Source: Streptomyces sp. NBC_01210 (GTDB lineage: Bacteria > Actinomycetota > Actinomycetes > Streptomycetales > Streptomycetaceae). From it: a DNA stretch of 64,000 nt. Every line of letters begins with the position of its first letter. Position 1 is the stretch's first letter. Below the pieces are notes generated by a model. That model had not been told where the DNA came from. It was given only the letters and a program-made list of their open reading frames with translations, and made no database searches. Position numbers and translations under genes: made by a program. Below, piece by piece: positions 18,438 through 27,783 of this stretch. Location: the NCBI RefSeq assembly GCF_036010325.1, contig NZ_CP108549.1:3534001-3598000 (forward strand). The letters are read 5' to 3'.

Positions 18438-18535
18438 ACGCAGCCTTGGGCCCCCTCCCGCAAGGCGGTTGAAGTCTCTACGCTCAGTACATTCGCTCGC
18501 CGCCCACCGATCTCCCCCATCGAAGGACACCCCGC

Positions 18536-19132
18536 ATGCACCGCGCATTGATCGTCGTGGACGTTCAGAACGACTTCTGCGAAGGCGGCAGCCTCGCGGT
18601 GGCGGGAGGTGCGGATGTCGCTGCGGCCATCACCGACCTGATAGGCCACGCTCAGGCGGGCTACCGCTATGTGGTCGCCTCCCGCGACCACCACATCGAG
18701 CCGGGCGACCACTTCGCCGAGCAGCCGGACTACGTCGACAGCTGGCCGGCGCACTGCGTCGCCGGCACGGAGGGCGTGGGCTTCCACCCGAACTTCGCGC
18801 CGGCGGTGGCGTCGGGCGCGGTTGACGCGGTCTTCGACAAGGGCGCGTACGCGGCGGCGTACAGCGGCTTCGAGGGCTCGGACGAGAACGGCTCGACGCT
18901 GGCGCAGTGGCTGCGGGCGCGGGAGGTGACGGAGGTCGACGTGGTGGGCATCGCGACGGACCACTGCGTACGGGCGACGGCGCTGGACGCGGTCCGGGAG
19001 GGCTTCACGACGACTGTGCTGCTGGACCTGACGGCGGGGGTCACGGAGGCGACGACGGAGCGGGCACTGGAGGAGCTGCGGGGGGCGGGCGTGGAACTCA
19101 CGGGCAAGCCGTTGCTCGCCTCAGGCGATTGA
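18536..19132 (+). CDS. pncA: Nicotinamidase (isochorismatase superfamily)
   Basis: 198 residues. The catalytic triad is visible: D9 (VVDVQNDF), K102 (FDKGAYAAAYSGF) and C144 (GIATDHCVRATALD), with the metal ligands D51 and H53 in RDHHIEPGDHF. It deamidates nicotinamide to nicotinate, which PncB just upstream then uses. GAAGGA precedes the ATG by 7-8 bases. The gene overlaps the convergent gene at 19121 by 12 bp. Confidence 0.95.
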   Translation: MHRALIVVDVQNDFCEGGSLAVAGGADVAAAITDLIGHAQAGYRYVVASRDHHIEPGDHFAEQPDYVDSWPAHCVAGTEGVGFHPNFAPAVASGAVDAVFDKGAYAAAYSGFEGSDENGSTLAQWLRAREVTEVDVVGIATDHCVRATALDAVREGFTTTVLLDLTAGVTEATTERALEELRGAGVELTGKPLLASGD

Positions 19133-19528
19133 GGTGCGGGGTTCGGGGCGGACCCCCGGGTCGGGCGGGGCCAATGTCAGCCTCGTCGGCGCCTGAGGCG
19201 CCGGGGCCGGAGCGGAGCCCCACCGGCGCGGGGTGAGGAGCGCCCGTATGGGGTGCCAGAGCTCCTTGTTGTCCTCCGGGCTGGCCCGCCACAGCAGGCC
19301 GTCCGGGTGGTGCAGCACCGCCGTGATTTCGTCCGGTGTCGGCGGCTCCGCATTGCCCCGCAGATACACCGACCGCAGCCCCAGATTCCGCAGCCGCGTC
19401 AACGCCCTCGCGCGGTTCGCGGCGTGGACCAGGAAGCGGACCGTGCCGCCGTCGCCCGACGGGCTGGGCAGGCTGAGCGCTACCACCACACTGCCGTTCG
19501 GCAACTTGCTGAAACCTCCGCCGGGCAT
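19121..19528 (-). CDS. Conserved hypothetical protein
   Basis: 135 residues from ATG 19528, which has GGGGGAG about 8 bases upstream; the longer frame to 19627 has no SD. It begins MPGGGFSKLPNGSVVVALSL. The core (VRFLVHAANRARALTRLRNLGLRSVYLRGN) suggests a small alpha/beta domain, and the C-terminal third is Pro/Arg-rich. I do not recognise the family. It resembles small proteins found beside the M6 protease gene in other streptomycetes, but that is from memory only. Confidence 0.6.
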   Translation of the reverse strand: MPGGGFSKLPNGSVVVALSLPSPSGDGGTVRFLVHAANRARALTRLRNLGLRSVYLRGNAEPPTPDEITAVLHHPDGLLWRASPEDNKELWHPIRALLTPRRWGSAPAPAPQAPTRLTLAPPDPGVRPEPRTSIA

Positions 19529-19650
19529 GCTGAACCACTCCCCCGTGAGATGGCGTGTCAATAAGGACCTGGTAGACGCACCTAAACACGATCGGCCGCC
19601 GCCCGCTAGAGGGCGACGGCCGATCATGGTCTGACCTGCAGTGATACCTA

Positions 19651-22068
19651 TTACTTGGTCGACGGACCAACCTTGACCGTGATCGTCTGGCCGTTCAGCG
19701 GCTCGCTCACGATCGAGATCTTGGTGTTGGTGTCAGTTACCTTCACACCCGCCGTCGGGTTCTCGGCGAACCAGTACACACCCTTGCGGTCGTCGAAGAC
19801 CGGGTTGCCCGCCTGCGGCTTGATCCGCAGCGCCACGTCCGCCTTGTGCAGCGTGAAGCCGTCGGTCGGCCGCAGGCTGAACGCCGAGTCGAACGACTGG
19901 ATCTTGTTCCGCAGCAGCGTGCCGTCCGCCCACTTCAGCGGCTTCGCATGCGCGTCCACGGGAAGGACAAGACCCTGGCCCGGGTGGGCGCTGGTGTTGT
20001 TGTTCTTCTGGGAGGTGTCCCAGAGCCAGACCACCAGGCCGTTCTGGTACGGGTAGTGCTCGACCCACGCGTCCTTCGGCGCCTTGAAGCCGAAGTTGTA
20101 CGGGCCGACCTTGAGGGTCTTGTCGTACGACACGTACTGACGGTTCTCGGCCAGGTAGTACTGCTCGTACTCCTTGGTGAAGGACTCACCGATGCGCGAG
20201 AAGCCCTTCGAGGTCCAGCCCGCGTCGTCACCCTCGGCGTTGTCGGTGAACAGCGGCGTACCGTCCGCCACCACGCTCAGCGCGTCCGCCGCGAAGCCCT
20301 TGCCGCCCGCGCCGCCGTCCGTCTGGTAGCGGAAGCGGACGTCGACCTTCTTGCCCGCGTACGCGTCCAGCGAGTACGCCAGCTTCTTGTACGCGCCCGA
20401 GACACCGGTCAGCGCCGGCTTGTCGCCCGCGTCACGGGTGATCGGCTTGCCGTCGGCCGTACCGTCCACCGGCGTCCAGTTGGCGCCAGCGTCCGTCGAC
20501 ACCTCGGCGTACAGGTAGTCATAGTTGGCCTCGATGTCCCACCAGCCCGAAAGCTCCAGGGACGCCTTGGACTTGCCGGTCAGGTCGACCGGGCGGGACA
20601 GGGTGTTCTTGAGATCGTCACCCATGTCGCTCCACCACTGCTTGGAGCCCTCGGCGGGCTTCACGACAGCAGTGGTGACCGGCTTCTTCGGCAGCTCGAC
20701 GACGAGGGCCTGCGGCAGCTTGGTGTTGTACTCCGCCACACCCAGCTTGTGGGTGGACTTCGTCGCCGCCTTGCCCTTGGTGTAGTTGAGCCAGCCCAGC
20801 TGCAGCTTGTCCCAGGCGCTCATGTCGCCCGGCAGGTCGCCGATGGAGTTCTTGCCGGTGCCGAGCCAGGAGCCGGCCGACATCAGGGTCCAGAAGCCGG
20901 TCGAGTTCTCGCCCTTGCCCGTGGTGTCGTAGTGGTCGGGCAGACCGAGGTCGTGGCCGTACTCGTGGGCGAAGACACCGAGGCCGCCGTTCTCGGGCTG
21001 CATGGTGTAGTCGCCGACCCAGATGCCGGTGGAGCCGATCTGGGTGCCGCCGGCCCTGTTGTTCGCCGGGCCGGTCCTGCCGGCGTCCTGGCCGTACGCG
21101 TACCAGCGGTGCGCCCACAGGGCGTTGGTGCCTTCGGCGCCGCCGCCCGCCGACTCGTCCTCACCGGCGTGGACGATCTGGAAGTGGTCGATGTAGCCGT
21201 CGGGCTCGTTGAAGTTGCCGTCGCTGTCGAAGTCGTAACGGTCCCACTGGTCGTACTTCGACAGATCCGCCTTGATCTGCTCGTCCGTGCGGCCCTTCGC
21301 CTTCTGGTCCGCGGCCCAGGCGGTGACGCCGTCCTTGACCGTGTCCCAGACGTTGGGGCAGTTGGTGTCGCCGCAGTAGTTCGAGCCGTAGCGGCCCTCG
21401 TTGTAGTCGACCTTGACCCAGTCGGCGACCTCGCCGTCGACCGAGTAGCGGCCCGAGGAGGTCTTCTCGTAGTAGGTCTTCAGCGAGTCCTTCGGCCGGC
21501 CCTTCGCGTCCTTGCCGGTACCGAAGTACAGGTCCTGGAAGTGCTGCCGGTTGTAGTCCGCCTGCCAGGCCGTGGAGTTGTCGTTCTTACGGTCGGGCTG
21601 GGCGATCTTGTTGTGCAGCGGGCCGGGCGTGCCGCCGTACTTCTTGACGGGCGGCTCGGGGCCGTCCGGACCGTCCGGGTCGAACATCGTGGTGTCGTCG
21701 ACCTTGTCGCCGAACTCCACCAGGATCGTGAAGATCTTGTCCGTCTTCTCCCGGCCGAGCTCGACGTACTTCTTGTCGCCGAGCTTCACGACCTTGGACG
21801 CGCCGCGCTTCTGCACGGTCGCGTCGCCGGATATGACCTGTTCCAGCGCGGCTTGGCGCTCCTGGTCCTGCTGCTTGCTGAACGGGCCGTCGAGGTCGTG
21901 CTCGGGCTGCCCCTTCTGCGGCGCCGGGTCGTGGCGCTCGATGGCGGCCGGATCCGTGGTCCTCGGAGTGTCGGCCTGAGCGCTGGTGAACGCCGAGGCC
22001 GACGCGGTGGTCGCGGCCAGGGCCGCAATCACCGCGGACGCTCTGATCGTCCGTCGCTTGATGGTCAC
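19651..22068 (-). CDS. Secreted M6 family metalloprotease (immune inhibitor A type)
   Basis: 805 residues. The start is GTG 22068, with GGAGGA ~13 bases upstream. A Sec signal peptide starts VTIKRRTIRASAVIAALAAT and ends near ASAFTSAQA, followed by a propeptide. The zinc motif is HEYGHDLGLPDH (H368, E369, H372), preceded by GLGVFAHEYGHD and followed by SAGSWLG. The C-terminal half (DNAEGDDAGW, WDIEANYDYLYAEVS) contains the MAM-like and beta-sandwich domains of InhA proteases. The enzyme is secreted and probably degrades extracellular protein during morphological development. Its 374-bp upstream region is shared with the divergent gene at 22443. Confidence 0.93.
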   Translation of the reverse strand: MTIKRRTIRASAVIAALAATTASASAFTSAQADTPRTTDPAAIERHDPAPQKGQPEHDLDGPFSKQQDQERQAALEQVISGDATVQKRGASKVVKLGDKKYVELGREKTDKIFTILVEFGDKVDDTTMFDPDGPDGPEPPVKKYGGTPGPLHNKIAQPDRKNDNSTAWQADYNRQHFQDLYFGTGKDAKGRPKDSLKTYYEKTSSGRYSVDGEVADWVKVDYNEGRYGSNYCGDTNCPNVWDTVKDGVTAWAADQKAKGRTDEQIKADLSKYDQWDRYDFDSDGNFNEPDGYIDHFQIVHAGEDESAGGGAEGTNALWAHRWYAYGQDAGRTGPANNRAGGTQIGSTGIWVGDYTMQPENGGLGVFAHEYGHDLGLPDHYDTTGKGENSTGFWTLMSAGSWLGTGKNSIGDLPGDMSAWDKLQLGWLNYTKGKAATKSTHKLGVAEYNTKLPQALVVELPKKPVTTAVVKPAEGSKQWWSDMGDDLKNTLSRPVDLTGKSKASLELSGWWDIEANYDYLYAEVSTDAGANWTPVDGTADGKPITRDAGDKPALTGVSGAYKKLAYSLDAYAGKKVDVRFRYQTDGGAGGKGFAADALSVVADGTPLFTDNAEGDDAGWTSKGFSRIGESFTKEYEQYYLAENRQYVSYDKTLKVGPYNFGFKAPKDAWVEHYPYQNGLVVWLWDTSQKNNNTSAHPGQGLVLPVDAHAKPLKWADGTLLRNKIQSFDSAFSLRPTDGFTLHKADVALRIKPQAGNPVFDDRKGVYWFAENPTAGVKVTDTNTKISIVSEPLNGQTITVKVGPSTK

Positions 22069-22442
22069 TTGATGGTGTCCTCCCCCGCGCTCCGTCGCAG
22101 CGGACCGGAATGTGGGGTCGTCCGCGCGCGGTGTCGCGTCACAAGTGACGACATTCGACCGGAGTTACCGAAGAAAAGACAGTCCTTGACTTGAACAGAC
22201 CAACTGCACTATGCAGGAGTACAGTTCCGCTATCCGGACGAACCCCAAACCGGACAACAGGCGCATTGAATCGGTCGGTCGAGCGCCCAAATGACTCCGT
22301 GCGCCCCCCGTGCAACGGCACCGTGGGTTAGGTCACGCTTACTACCGGTTCCTCCAGGGCATCCACCGTCGTAGAGTCAGTTGACAGTGCGACCTCGCTG
22401 AGAGACACCCCCCTGACCAATGTCCCGAGGACGGATACCGTC
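22069..22442. promoter_or_regulatory. Divergent intergenic region between M6 protease and membrane protein
   Basis: 374 bp with no ORF I can support. The middle (22180-22290) is AT-richer than its surroundings and probably carries the promoters for both divergent genes. I found no clear repeats or known operator. Confidence 0.45.
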
Positions 22443-22793
22443 ATGCCGCGTCCGACTGCCGCACAACTCGCCTACGGTTCAGCCACCGTCGTCTTCTCGA
22501 CCCTCGCCCTGCTGCTGCTGACCCGTACCACCAATGGCATCGCCGTCGGCGTGATCGGCGTCGCCTCGATGGCCCTCGGTCTGGTCGTCGCGGTCGCCCT
22601 GCCCATGAGCAGGACTCTGCGCGGAACGACGAAGGCGACGTACACGGTCCGTACGAACCGCGCCGCCGCCTCCGGAAACCCCGCCTCGGCGACCTCCGCC
22701 GCCTCCGCCGACGGTCTCACCACGCGTGTGCCCACACTCCGCACGCATGCGGGGGCCGAGGCCAGGGTCGGCGAGCACTCACTGCGCCGCTGA
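22443..22793 (+). CDS. Small two-helix membrane protein, unknown function
   Basis: 116 residues from ATG 22443 (GAGGACGG upstream). Two adjacent membrane helices (residues ~9-27 and ~32-54) are followed by a soluble, Ala/Thr/Arg-rich tail of ~60 residues (TTKATYTVRTNRAAASG). No enzymatic motif. The orthologous position in S. coelicolor also holds a small hypothetical gene (from memory). The 3' end overlaps the convergent RDD gene by 15 bp. Confidence 0.65.
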   Translation: MPRPTAAQLAYGSATVVFSTLALLLLTRTTNGIAVGVIGVASMALGLVVAVALPMSRTLRGTTKATYTVRTNRAAASGNPASATSAASADGLTTRVPTLRTHAGAEARVGEHSLRR

Positions 22794-23504
22794 CACCACC
22801 ACCGTCTTGCCCGCCTTGTCGTGCAGACCCTGTTTGTACGGCTTGTCCAGCAGGATCGTCAGGATGATGACGAGCCACCAGATGCAGAAGCAGCAGACCA
22901 GCGCGGGCACCCAGAGCACCACGGCGCGCAACAGCGAGGAGCTGGTGTCCGGCACGGTGCCGTCGTTGAGCATCGCGACCCGGATCTTCATCAGGCGCTT
23001 GCCGACGGTCTGACCGTTCCTCTTGGCGATCATGATGGTGTCGTAGCCGACGTACGCGATCAGGGAGACCAGCGACCAGATCCACTGCCTGCCGGTGTTC
23101 ACCTGGCTGGTGAAGTCGTCCCAGTCGTCGCCGCCGTTCGTCATGTCGCCCCAGCCGCCGAAGGCCAGCGAGATCAGGAACAGCGGCACGAGGACGATGA
23201 GCACGTCGATGACACGGGCCAGGAACCGCCTGCCGAAGTCCGCGAGCGGCGGCATCCCGGCGAGCGGGTCCGCACCTCCGTACTGGCCGCCGTAGGCGTT
23301 CGGACCGTGCGGAGGGGGCTGGCCGCCGCCGTACGGCGAGCCGCCGCCCTGCCCTGAGCCGTACGGAGAGTCCGGCGGCGGGCCTTGCGGGGGACCTTGC
23401 GGGGGTTCCTGACCACCGCCCGACGGAGGCGTGGGTTCCTGCGGCCTCTTGCGGAAGGGGTCGTTCTCTGGCGGCTCGCCGGGCGTCGGCTGGTCGTTGC
23501 TCAT
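22779..23504 (-). CDS. RDD family membrane protein
   Basis: 241 residues. A Pro/Gly/Tyr-rich cytoplasmic N-terminus (~1-80) contains YGGGQPPPHGPNAYGGQYGG-like repeats. The RDD domain follows: FGRRFLARVIDVLIVLVPLF (Arg-Asp-Asp positions partly changed to R..D), GYDTIMIAKRNGQTVGKRLM (the second conserved block, GQTVGKRLMKIRV) and a third helix with CCFCIWW. RDD proteins are thought to act in ion transport or envelope homeostasis; the substrate is unknown. A second RDD gene follows 87 bp upstream on the same strand. Confidence 0.85.
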   Translation of the reverse strand: MSNDQPTPGEPPENDPFRKRPQEPTPPSGGGQEPPQGPPQGPPPDSPYGSGQGGGSPYGGGQPPPHGPNAYGGQYGGADPLAGMPPLADFGRRFLARVIDVLIVLVPLFLISLAFGGWGDMTNGGDDWDDFTSQVNTGRQWIWSLVSLIAYVGYDTIMIAKRNGQTVGKRLMKIRVAMLNDGTVPDTSSSLLRAVVLWVPALVCCFCIWWLVIILTILLDKPYKQGLHDKAGKTVVVSAAQ

Positions 23505-23591
23505 GGGGGCAGTGCACCCCGCCCCGAGGGCCCCCGCAACGGCTCGCGTGCCGTTCGGGGGAACCCTCCCGGGAATTCTTCGGGTGGCGGG

Positions 23592-25058
23592 TCAGCCGGT
23601 CACAAAGGTGTGTGCGGCCTTGTCGTGCCAGCACTGCCGCCACGGCCGGTCGAACAGGCACCAGAGCACATTGAACACCCCGACGACGAGGACGCCGAGC
23701 ACGCCGTAGACCAGCCAGCGGCGCAGCGCGGCCCCGAAGGACGGCGGCTCGTGGGACTCGATGTCCCAGACCGTCAGGCCGCAGAGCTTCTTGCCGAGAG
23801 TGCGGCCCCATTTGGCGGTCGGCAGTGCCTCGTACAGCACACCGAGGACCAGCAGGGCGCCGAGGATGATGCCGAGGTGAACGGCGGTGGTGCCGTCGAC
23901 GAGCCAGACGGTGACCGTCTCGCCCGACTGCTTCGCCGCCTCGATCTTCTCGTCGATATGGGCGCGCGCCCGGGAGACGACCGGTACGGCGACGGCGCCG
24001 ACGAGCGCACCGAGCAGCACGAAGTCGATCAGCCGTGCCGCGAACCGCTTGCCCAGCGACGCGGGACGGGCCGCGGCCTGAGCCTGCGCGGCCTGCAGGA
24101 ACGGGTCGTTGACCGGGGGCTTCCAGGGCACGACGGGCGGCTCGCCCTCGGCGGCGGTGGCGGCGAGCCGGTGGACCTGCTGGGCCCAGGAGGCGGAGCC
24201 GCCGCCGGGGCCGTTGGTGACGGGAGCCTGGGCCTGCGCGGGCACCTGCGGCTGGAACCGCTGCTGGGGCTGCGCGGTCTGGGGCTGCGGCTGACGCTGG
24301 GCCGGGGCCTGCGGCTGCGCGGGTGCGGTGGGGGTGGGGGTGGGGGTGGGGGTGGGCGCGCTGCCGCCGAGGCGCTGTGCGGCGATCCCGCCCGTACCGT
24401 CCTGAGGCGGGCGCTGGGGCAGGCCGGCCGGTGTCTCGCCCGCCGGAGCCGCTGATGCGGGATCCGCGGCGGGGGCACCCGGGCCGGCCGACGCTCGCTT
24501 GGCAGCGCCGGGGCGCAGTGCGCGGATCGCGACCGTACCGTCCACCGGGGGCTCGCCGGTGTTCGACGGCCCGAGCGAGCGCACGCCGGGCAGGGCGCCG
24601 CCCGTCGGATCGGCGGGCCGACGTGGGTCGGGGGGCGAACCGGATGCACCGGACGCGCCGCCCTGGGACGGCGTACGGGGGTCCTGGCCGCCGCCCCACG
24701 AGACGCGGTTGTCGCGCTCGCTGCCGAAGCCGCCCTGGCGCGAGGTGTCCGCCTGCCAGGCGGTGGCCGGCTCCGGGCGGGACGGCTCGTCGACCGGCCC
24801 CTCGTCGAGGAAGACCGGGCCGGTCTCCTCCATCGGGGCAGGGGTGTACGCGGACGCGGCCGGACCGGCCGACGCGAACTCGGGCGCCGTCGAGCCGGGT
24901 GCCGAGGGCATCGCCTCGCCCGTCTCCGGCGCGGGCCGACTCGTACCGGGCACCCAGGAAGCACCGTTCCAGTACCGGACATATCCAGGAATGGATGGAT
25001 CCGGGTAATAGCCGGGCGTGGGGCTGCCGTCTCCGGTGGCCGGGGTTGGGGCGCTCAT
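23592..25058 (-). CDS. RDD family protein with DUF2510 N-terminus
   Basis: 488 residues from ATG 25058; GTG 25061 is equally possible. The N-terminal DUF2510-like motif is TPGYYPDPSIPGYVRYWNG followed by ASWVPGTS. A ~300-residue Pro/Ala/Gln/Gly-rich linker follows, including a TPTPTPTPT run. The C-terminal RDD domain (from ~residue 335) shows SLGKRFAARLIDFVLLGALV, AKWGRTLGKKLCGLTVWD and a final helix with YGVLGVLVVGVFNVLWC. It pairs with the RDD gene just downstream, which suggests both act at the membrane together. Function unknown. Confidence 0.85.
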   Translation of the reverse strand: MSAPTPATGDGSPTPGYYPDPSIPGYVRYWNGASWVPGTSRPAPETGEAMPSAPGSTAPEFASAGPAASAYTPAPMEETGPVFLDEGPVDEPSRPEPATAWQADTSRQGGFGSERDNRVSWGGGQDPRTPSQGGASGASGSPPDPRRPADPTGGALPGVRSLGPSNTGEPPVDGTVAIRALRPGAAKRASAGPGAPAADPASAAPAGETPAGLPQRPPQDGTGGIAAQRLGGSAPTPTPTPTPTAPAQPQAPAQRQPQPQTAQPQQRFQPQVPAQAQAPVTNGPGGGSASWAQQVHRLAATAAEGEPPVVPWKPPVNDPFLQAAQAQAAARPASLGKRFAARLIDFVLLGALVGAVAVPVVSRARAHIDEKIEAAKQSGETVTVWLVDGTTAVHLGIILGALLVLGVLYEALPTAKWGRTLGKKLCGLTVWDIESHEPPSFGAALRRWLVYGVLGVLVVGVFNVLWCLFDRPWRQCWHDKAAHTFVTG

Positions 25059-25276
25059 CACCGTGGTCCCGTATCTCTTCGAGGCCTCAATTCAAGGCTC
25101 CACATCTATCAGACCCTCGCGCGCCCCTGGGGCGGTCCTGCCGTAACGACTACTTTCCGGTCACCTATGCACCACAGAACGTTGTTTCCGAAAGTCGCGT
25201 CATAGCCTCGGTGCAACGCGCTCTCTCCTTGCACGGCCCCCTCACAAGGCCTCGCAAAAGGAAGGAGAGCACTCTC

Positions 25277-25753
25277 ATGCACACCGTGGTGGAACGCGAG
25301 CTGGAGCTCAGACTGGTGCTGTCGCCCGAACTCAGCATCCCCGTCCCGGCCCGGCTGACCTACCGCACTGACGACCCGTACGCCGTGCACATAGCCTTTC
25401 ACACCGGCTCCGACAGCCCCGTGAAGTGGAACTTCGCCCGCGAGCTGCTGGTCGAAGGGGTGTTCCGCCCGTGTGGGCAGGGAGATGTCCGGATCCGGCC
25501 GACCGAGGTCGAGGGCCGCAGCGTGGTCCTGATGGCGCTCAGCTCCCCCGACGGCGACGCGCTCGTCGAGGCGTCCGCAGCGGCGGTGTCCGGGTGGCTG
25601 GAGCGGACGCTGCGGGTGGTTCCTCCCGGCTCCGAGTCGGAACAGCTCGGCATCGACGACGGCCTCGCCGAGCTGCTCGCGCCCACCCCGGCCGACGATC
25701 TGCGGCTGGGGGACCTGCGGCCCTCGGACGAGTCCCTGGACGGCGATGCCTAG
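25277..25753 (+). CDS. ssgG: SsgA-like sporulation-specific cell division protein, SsgG type
   Basis: 158 residues from ATG 25277 with AAGGAG ~11 bases upstream. SALPs are restricted to sporulating actinomycetes. Conserved features: LRLVLSPELSIPVPARLTY, TDDPYAVHIAFHTGS, PVKWNFARELLVEG, VRIRPTE. In S. coelicolor SsgG (SCO2924) affects septum placement in aerial hyphae. The assignment to SsgG rather than another SALP rests on its position beside the RDD genes, recalled from the S. coelicolor map. The 218-bp region upstream (25059-25276) probably contains its promoter. Confidence 0.88.
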   Translation: MHTVVERELELRLVLSPELSIPVPARLTYRTDDPYAVHIAFHTGSDSPVKWNFARELLVEGVFRPCGQGDVRIRPTEVEGRSVVLMALSSPDGDALVEASAAAVSGWLERTLRVVPPGSESEQLGIDDGLAELLAPTPADDLRLGDLRPSDESLDGDA

Positions 25754-25780
25754 GAGGTGTCCAGGAGGCCTGGGAGGTGC

Positions 25781-26161
25781 CTAGGAGGTGACGTACGTAT
25801 GCGTAAGGAACTCGAGGGAGTGGCCATCGGGGTCGTCGATGTAGACCCCGCGGCCCCCGTAGTGGTGATTGATCCGCTGCGGCTCGTCGTGCATCGGGTC
25901 GGCCCAGTACGGGAGTTCGCGCTCGGTTATCCGGCCGAAGATCTCGTCGAACTCCTCCTCCGAGACCAGGAAGGCGAGGTGCTGTGAGACGATGCGCTCC
26001 CGTGCGTCGAGATAGTCGAGAGTGACGCCGCCCGCCAGCGGCAGGCTCGCGAAGGGGCCGAAGGGCTTGGGATCGGGCTCACCGATCAGCTCGGCGAGAA
26101 AACGGGCGCCGGCGAAGCGGTCGCGGCTGTGGACGATGGTGTGGTCAAGACGTGCCGGCAC
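25781..26161 (-). CDS. VOC family (glyoxalase-like) protein
   Basis: 126 residues from GTG 26161, chosen because GGAGGAG lies ~7 bases upstream; an ATG at 26185 is in frame but unsupported. It has the vicinal-oxygen-chelate fold: LDHTIVHSRDRFAGARFLAELIG at the start, and GVYIDDPDGHSLEFLTH at the end, with the metal-ligand H and E positions (LDH, LEFLTH). Probably a small metal-dependent isomerase, dioxygenase or resistance protein of unknown substrate. Confidence 0.82.
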   Translation of the reverse strand: MPARLDHTIVHSRDRFAGARFLAELIGEPDPKPFGPFASLPLAGGVTLDYLDARERIVSQHLAFLVSEEEFDEIFGRITERELPYWADPMHDEPQRINHHYGGRGVYIDDPDGHSLEFLTHTYVTS

Positions 26162-26316
26162 GGCTCCTCCTTCATCGGCCTGCATCGGCCTTCGTCGACT
26201 TTCATCGATGTCTCCACGCTATGCGGGGAGCCGGTGCCCGGGCCATCGGGCATTGGCCTTAGGCCTCTGGTCTCACTTCGGTGCCACAGCGGTGCCGCAT
26301 CGGTGCCGCATCGGCC

Positions 26317-27684
26317 TCAGAAGATCTTGCCGGGGTTGAGCAGGCCGAGCGGGTCGAAGGTCTGCTTGATGCCGCGCTGCATCTCCACGCCCACCGGGCC
26401 CAGTTCGCGTGCCAGCCACTCCTTTTTCAGTACGCCGACGCCGTGCTCCCCGGTGATCGTGCCGTCGAGTTCCAGACCGAGGGCCATGATCTCGTCGAAG
26501 GACTCGCGGGCGCGCCGGGACTCGTCCGGGTCGGCGTGGTCGAAGCAGACGACGGGGTGGGTGTTGCCGTCGCCCGCGTGCGCGCAGACACCGATGGTGA
26601 GGCCGTACTTCTCGGCGATGGCCGCAGTGCCCTCGATCATCGCGCCGAGCTTCGAGCGCGGCACACAGACGTCGTCGATCATCGTGGCCGATTTGACGGT
26701 CTCCAGGGCGGTGAGTGACATCCTCCTTGCCTGGAGGAGCAGTTCGGACTCGGCGACGGTGTCCGCGGGGACGACCTCGGTGGCGCCCGCCGCGCTGCAC
26801 AGCTCGCCGACGGCGGCCAGATCGGCTGCCGGGTCCGGGGTGTCGAAGGCGGCGAGGAGCAGTGCCTCGGTGGTGTCCGGCAGACCCATGTTCGCCATGG
26901 CGTTGACGGCCCGGACGGTCGTACGGTCCATGAGCTCGAGGAGCGAGGGCGTGTGGCCGCGCTCCATGATCGCGCAGACCGCCTCGCAGGCGGCCGCCGC
27001 GGAGTCGAACTCGGCGGCCAGGACCAGCTGCGCCGGCGGCTGCGGCCGGAGTGCGAGCACGGCTTTGACAACGATGCCGAGGCTGCCTTCGGAGCCGACG
27101 AAGAGCCGGGTGAGGTCGTAGCCAGCGACGCCTTTCGCGGTGCGGCGGCCGGTGGTGAGCAGGCGCCCGTCGGCGAGGACGACGTCCAGGCCGAGCACGT
27201 ACTCCGCGGTCACCCCGTACTTGACGCAGCACAGGCCGCCGGACGCGGTGCCGATGTTCCCGCCGATGGTGCACATCTCCCAGCTGGAGGGGTCGGGCGG
27301 GTAGTAGAGCCCGTGCTCATTGACGGCACGGGAGAGGACGGCGTTGACGACGCCCGGCTCGACGACCGCGATCCGGTCGACCGGGCTGATCTCCAGGATC
27401 CGGTCCATCTTGGTCAGGGACAGCACGATGCAGCCGTCCGAGGCATTGGCGCCGCCGGACAGCCCGGTACGGGCGCCCTGCGGGACGACGGGGACCCGCA
27501 GCGCGGTCGCGGTGCGCATGACGTGCTGGACCTGCTCCACGGTGCGCGGCAGGACGACGACGGCGGGGGTGCCCGCCTCGCAGAAGCTCGCCATGTCGTT
27601 CGCGTACGAGGCCGTGATGTCCGGGTCGGTGATCAAGGCCTCGGCGGGCAGACCGGCGCGCAGCCGGTCGAGAAGATCGTCCAT
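26317..27684 (-). CDS. FAD-linked oxidase, GlcD/D-lactate dehydrogenase type
   Basis: 455 residues. The PCMH FAD-binding domain shows VVLPRTVEQVQHVM, VPQGARTGLSGGANA and GGNIGTASGG. The C-terminal FAD-oxidase domain carries AHAGDGNTHP and TGEHGVGVLKK. This family oxidises 2-hydroxy acids such as glycolate or D-lactate using FAD. The gene stands alone without glcE/glcF, so it is more likely a single-subunit dehydrogenase. The substrate is not determined. Confidence 0.9.
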   Translation of the reverse strand: MDDLLDRLRAGLPAEALITDPDITASYANDMASFCEAGTPAVVVLPRTVEQVQHVMRTATALRVPVVPQGARTGLSGGANASDGCIVLSLTKMDRILEISPVDRIAVVEPGVVNAVLSRAVNEHGLYYPPDPSSWEMCTIGGNIGTASGGLCCVKYGVTAEYVLGLDVVLADGRLLTTGRRTAKGVAGYDLTRLFVGSEGSLGIVVKAVLALRPQPPAQLVLAAEFDSAAAACEAVCAIMERGHTPSLLELMDRTTVRAVNAMANMGLPDTTEALLLAAFDTPDPAADLAAVGELCSAAGATEVVPADTVAESELLLQARRMSLTALETVKSATMIDDVCVPRSKLGAMIEGTAAIAEKYGLTIGVCAHAGDGNTHPVVCFDHADPDESRRARESFDEIMALGLELDGTITGEHGVGVLKKEWLARELGPVGVEMQRGIKQTFDPLGLLNPGKIF

Positions 27685-27783
27685 GCTGCAAGCCTCGCAC
27701 CAGGGGCCATCGGTGTGAACCCGTCTGCATTCCGCTTCGCACTACCGAGTGTGTTCTTCGTATCGACTGCTTACTGACGCACA

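Noticed and set aside
19846..22194. 782-codon plus-strand frame opposite the M6 protease
   Set aside because: Shadow. The minus strand has signal peptide, zinc motif and C-terminal domains.
22717..24699. 660-codon minus-strand frame over the two RDD genes
   Set aside because: It runs across the boundary of two genes in a different frame and is Arg/Pro-rich. The two RDD frames have membrane helices and conserved blocks.
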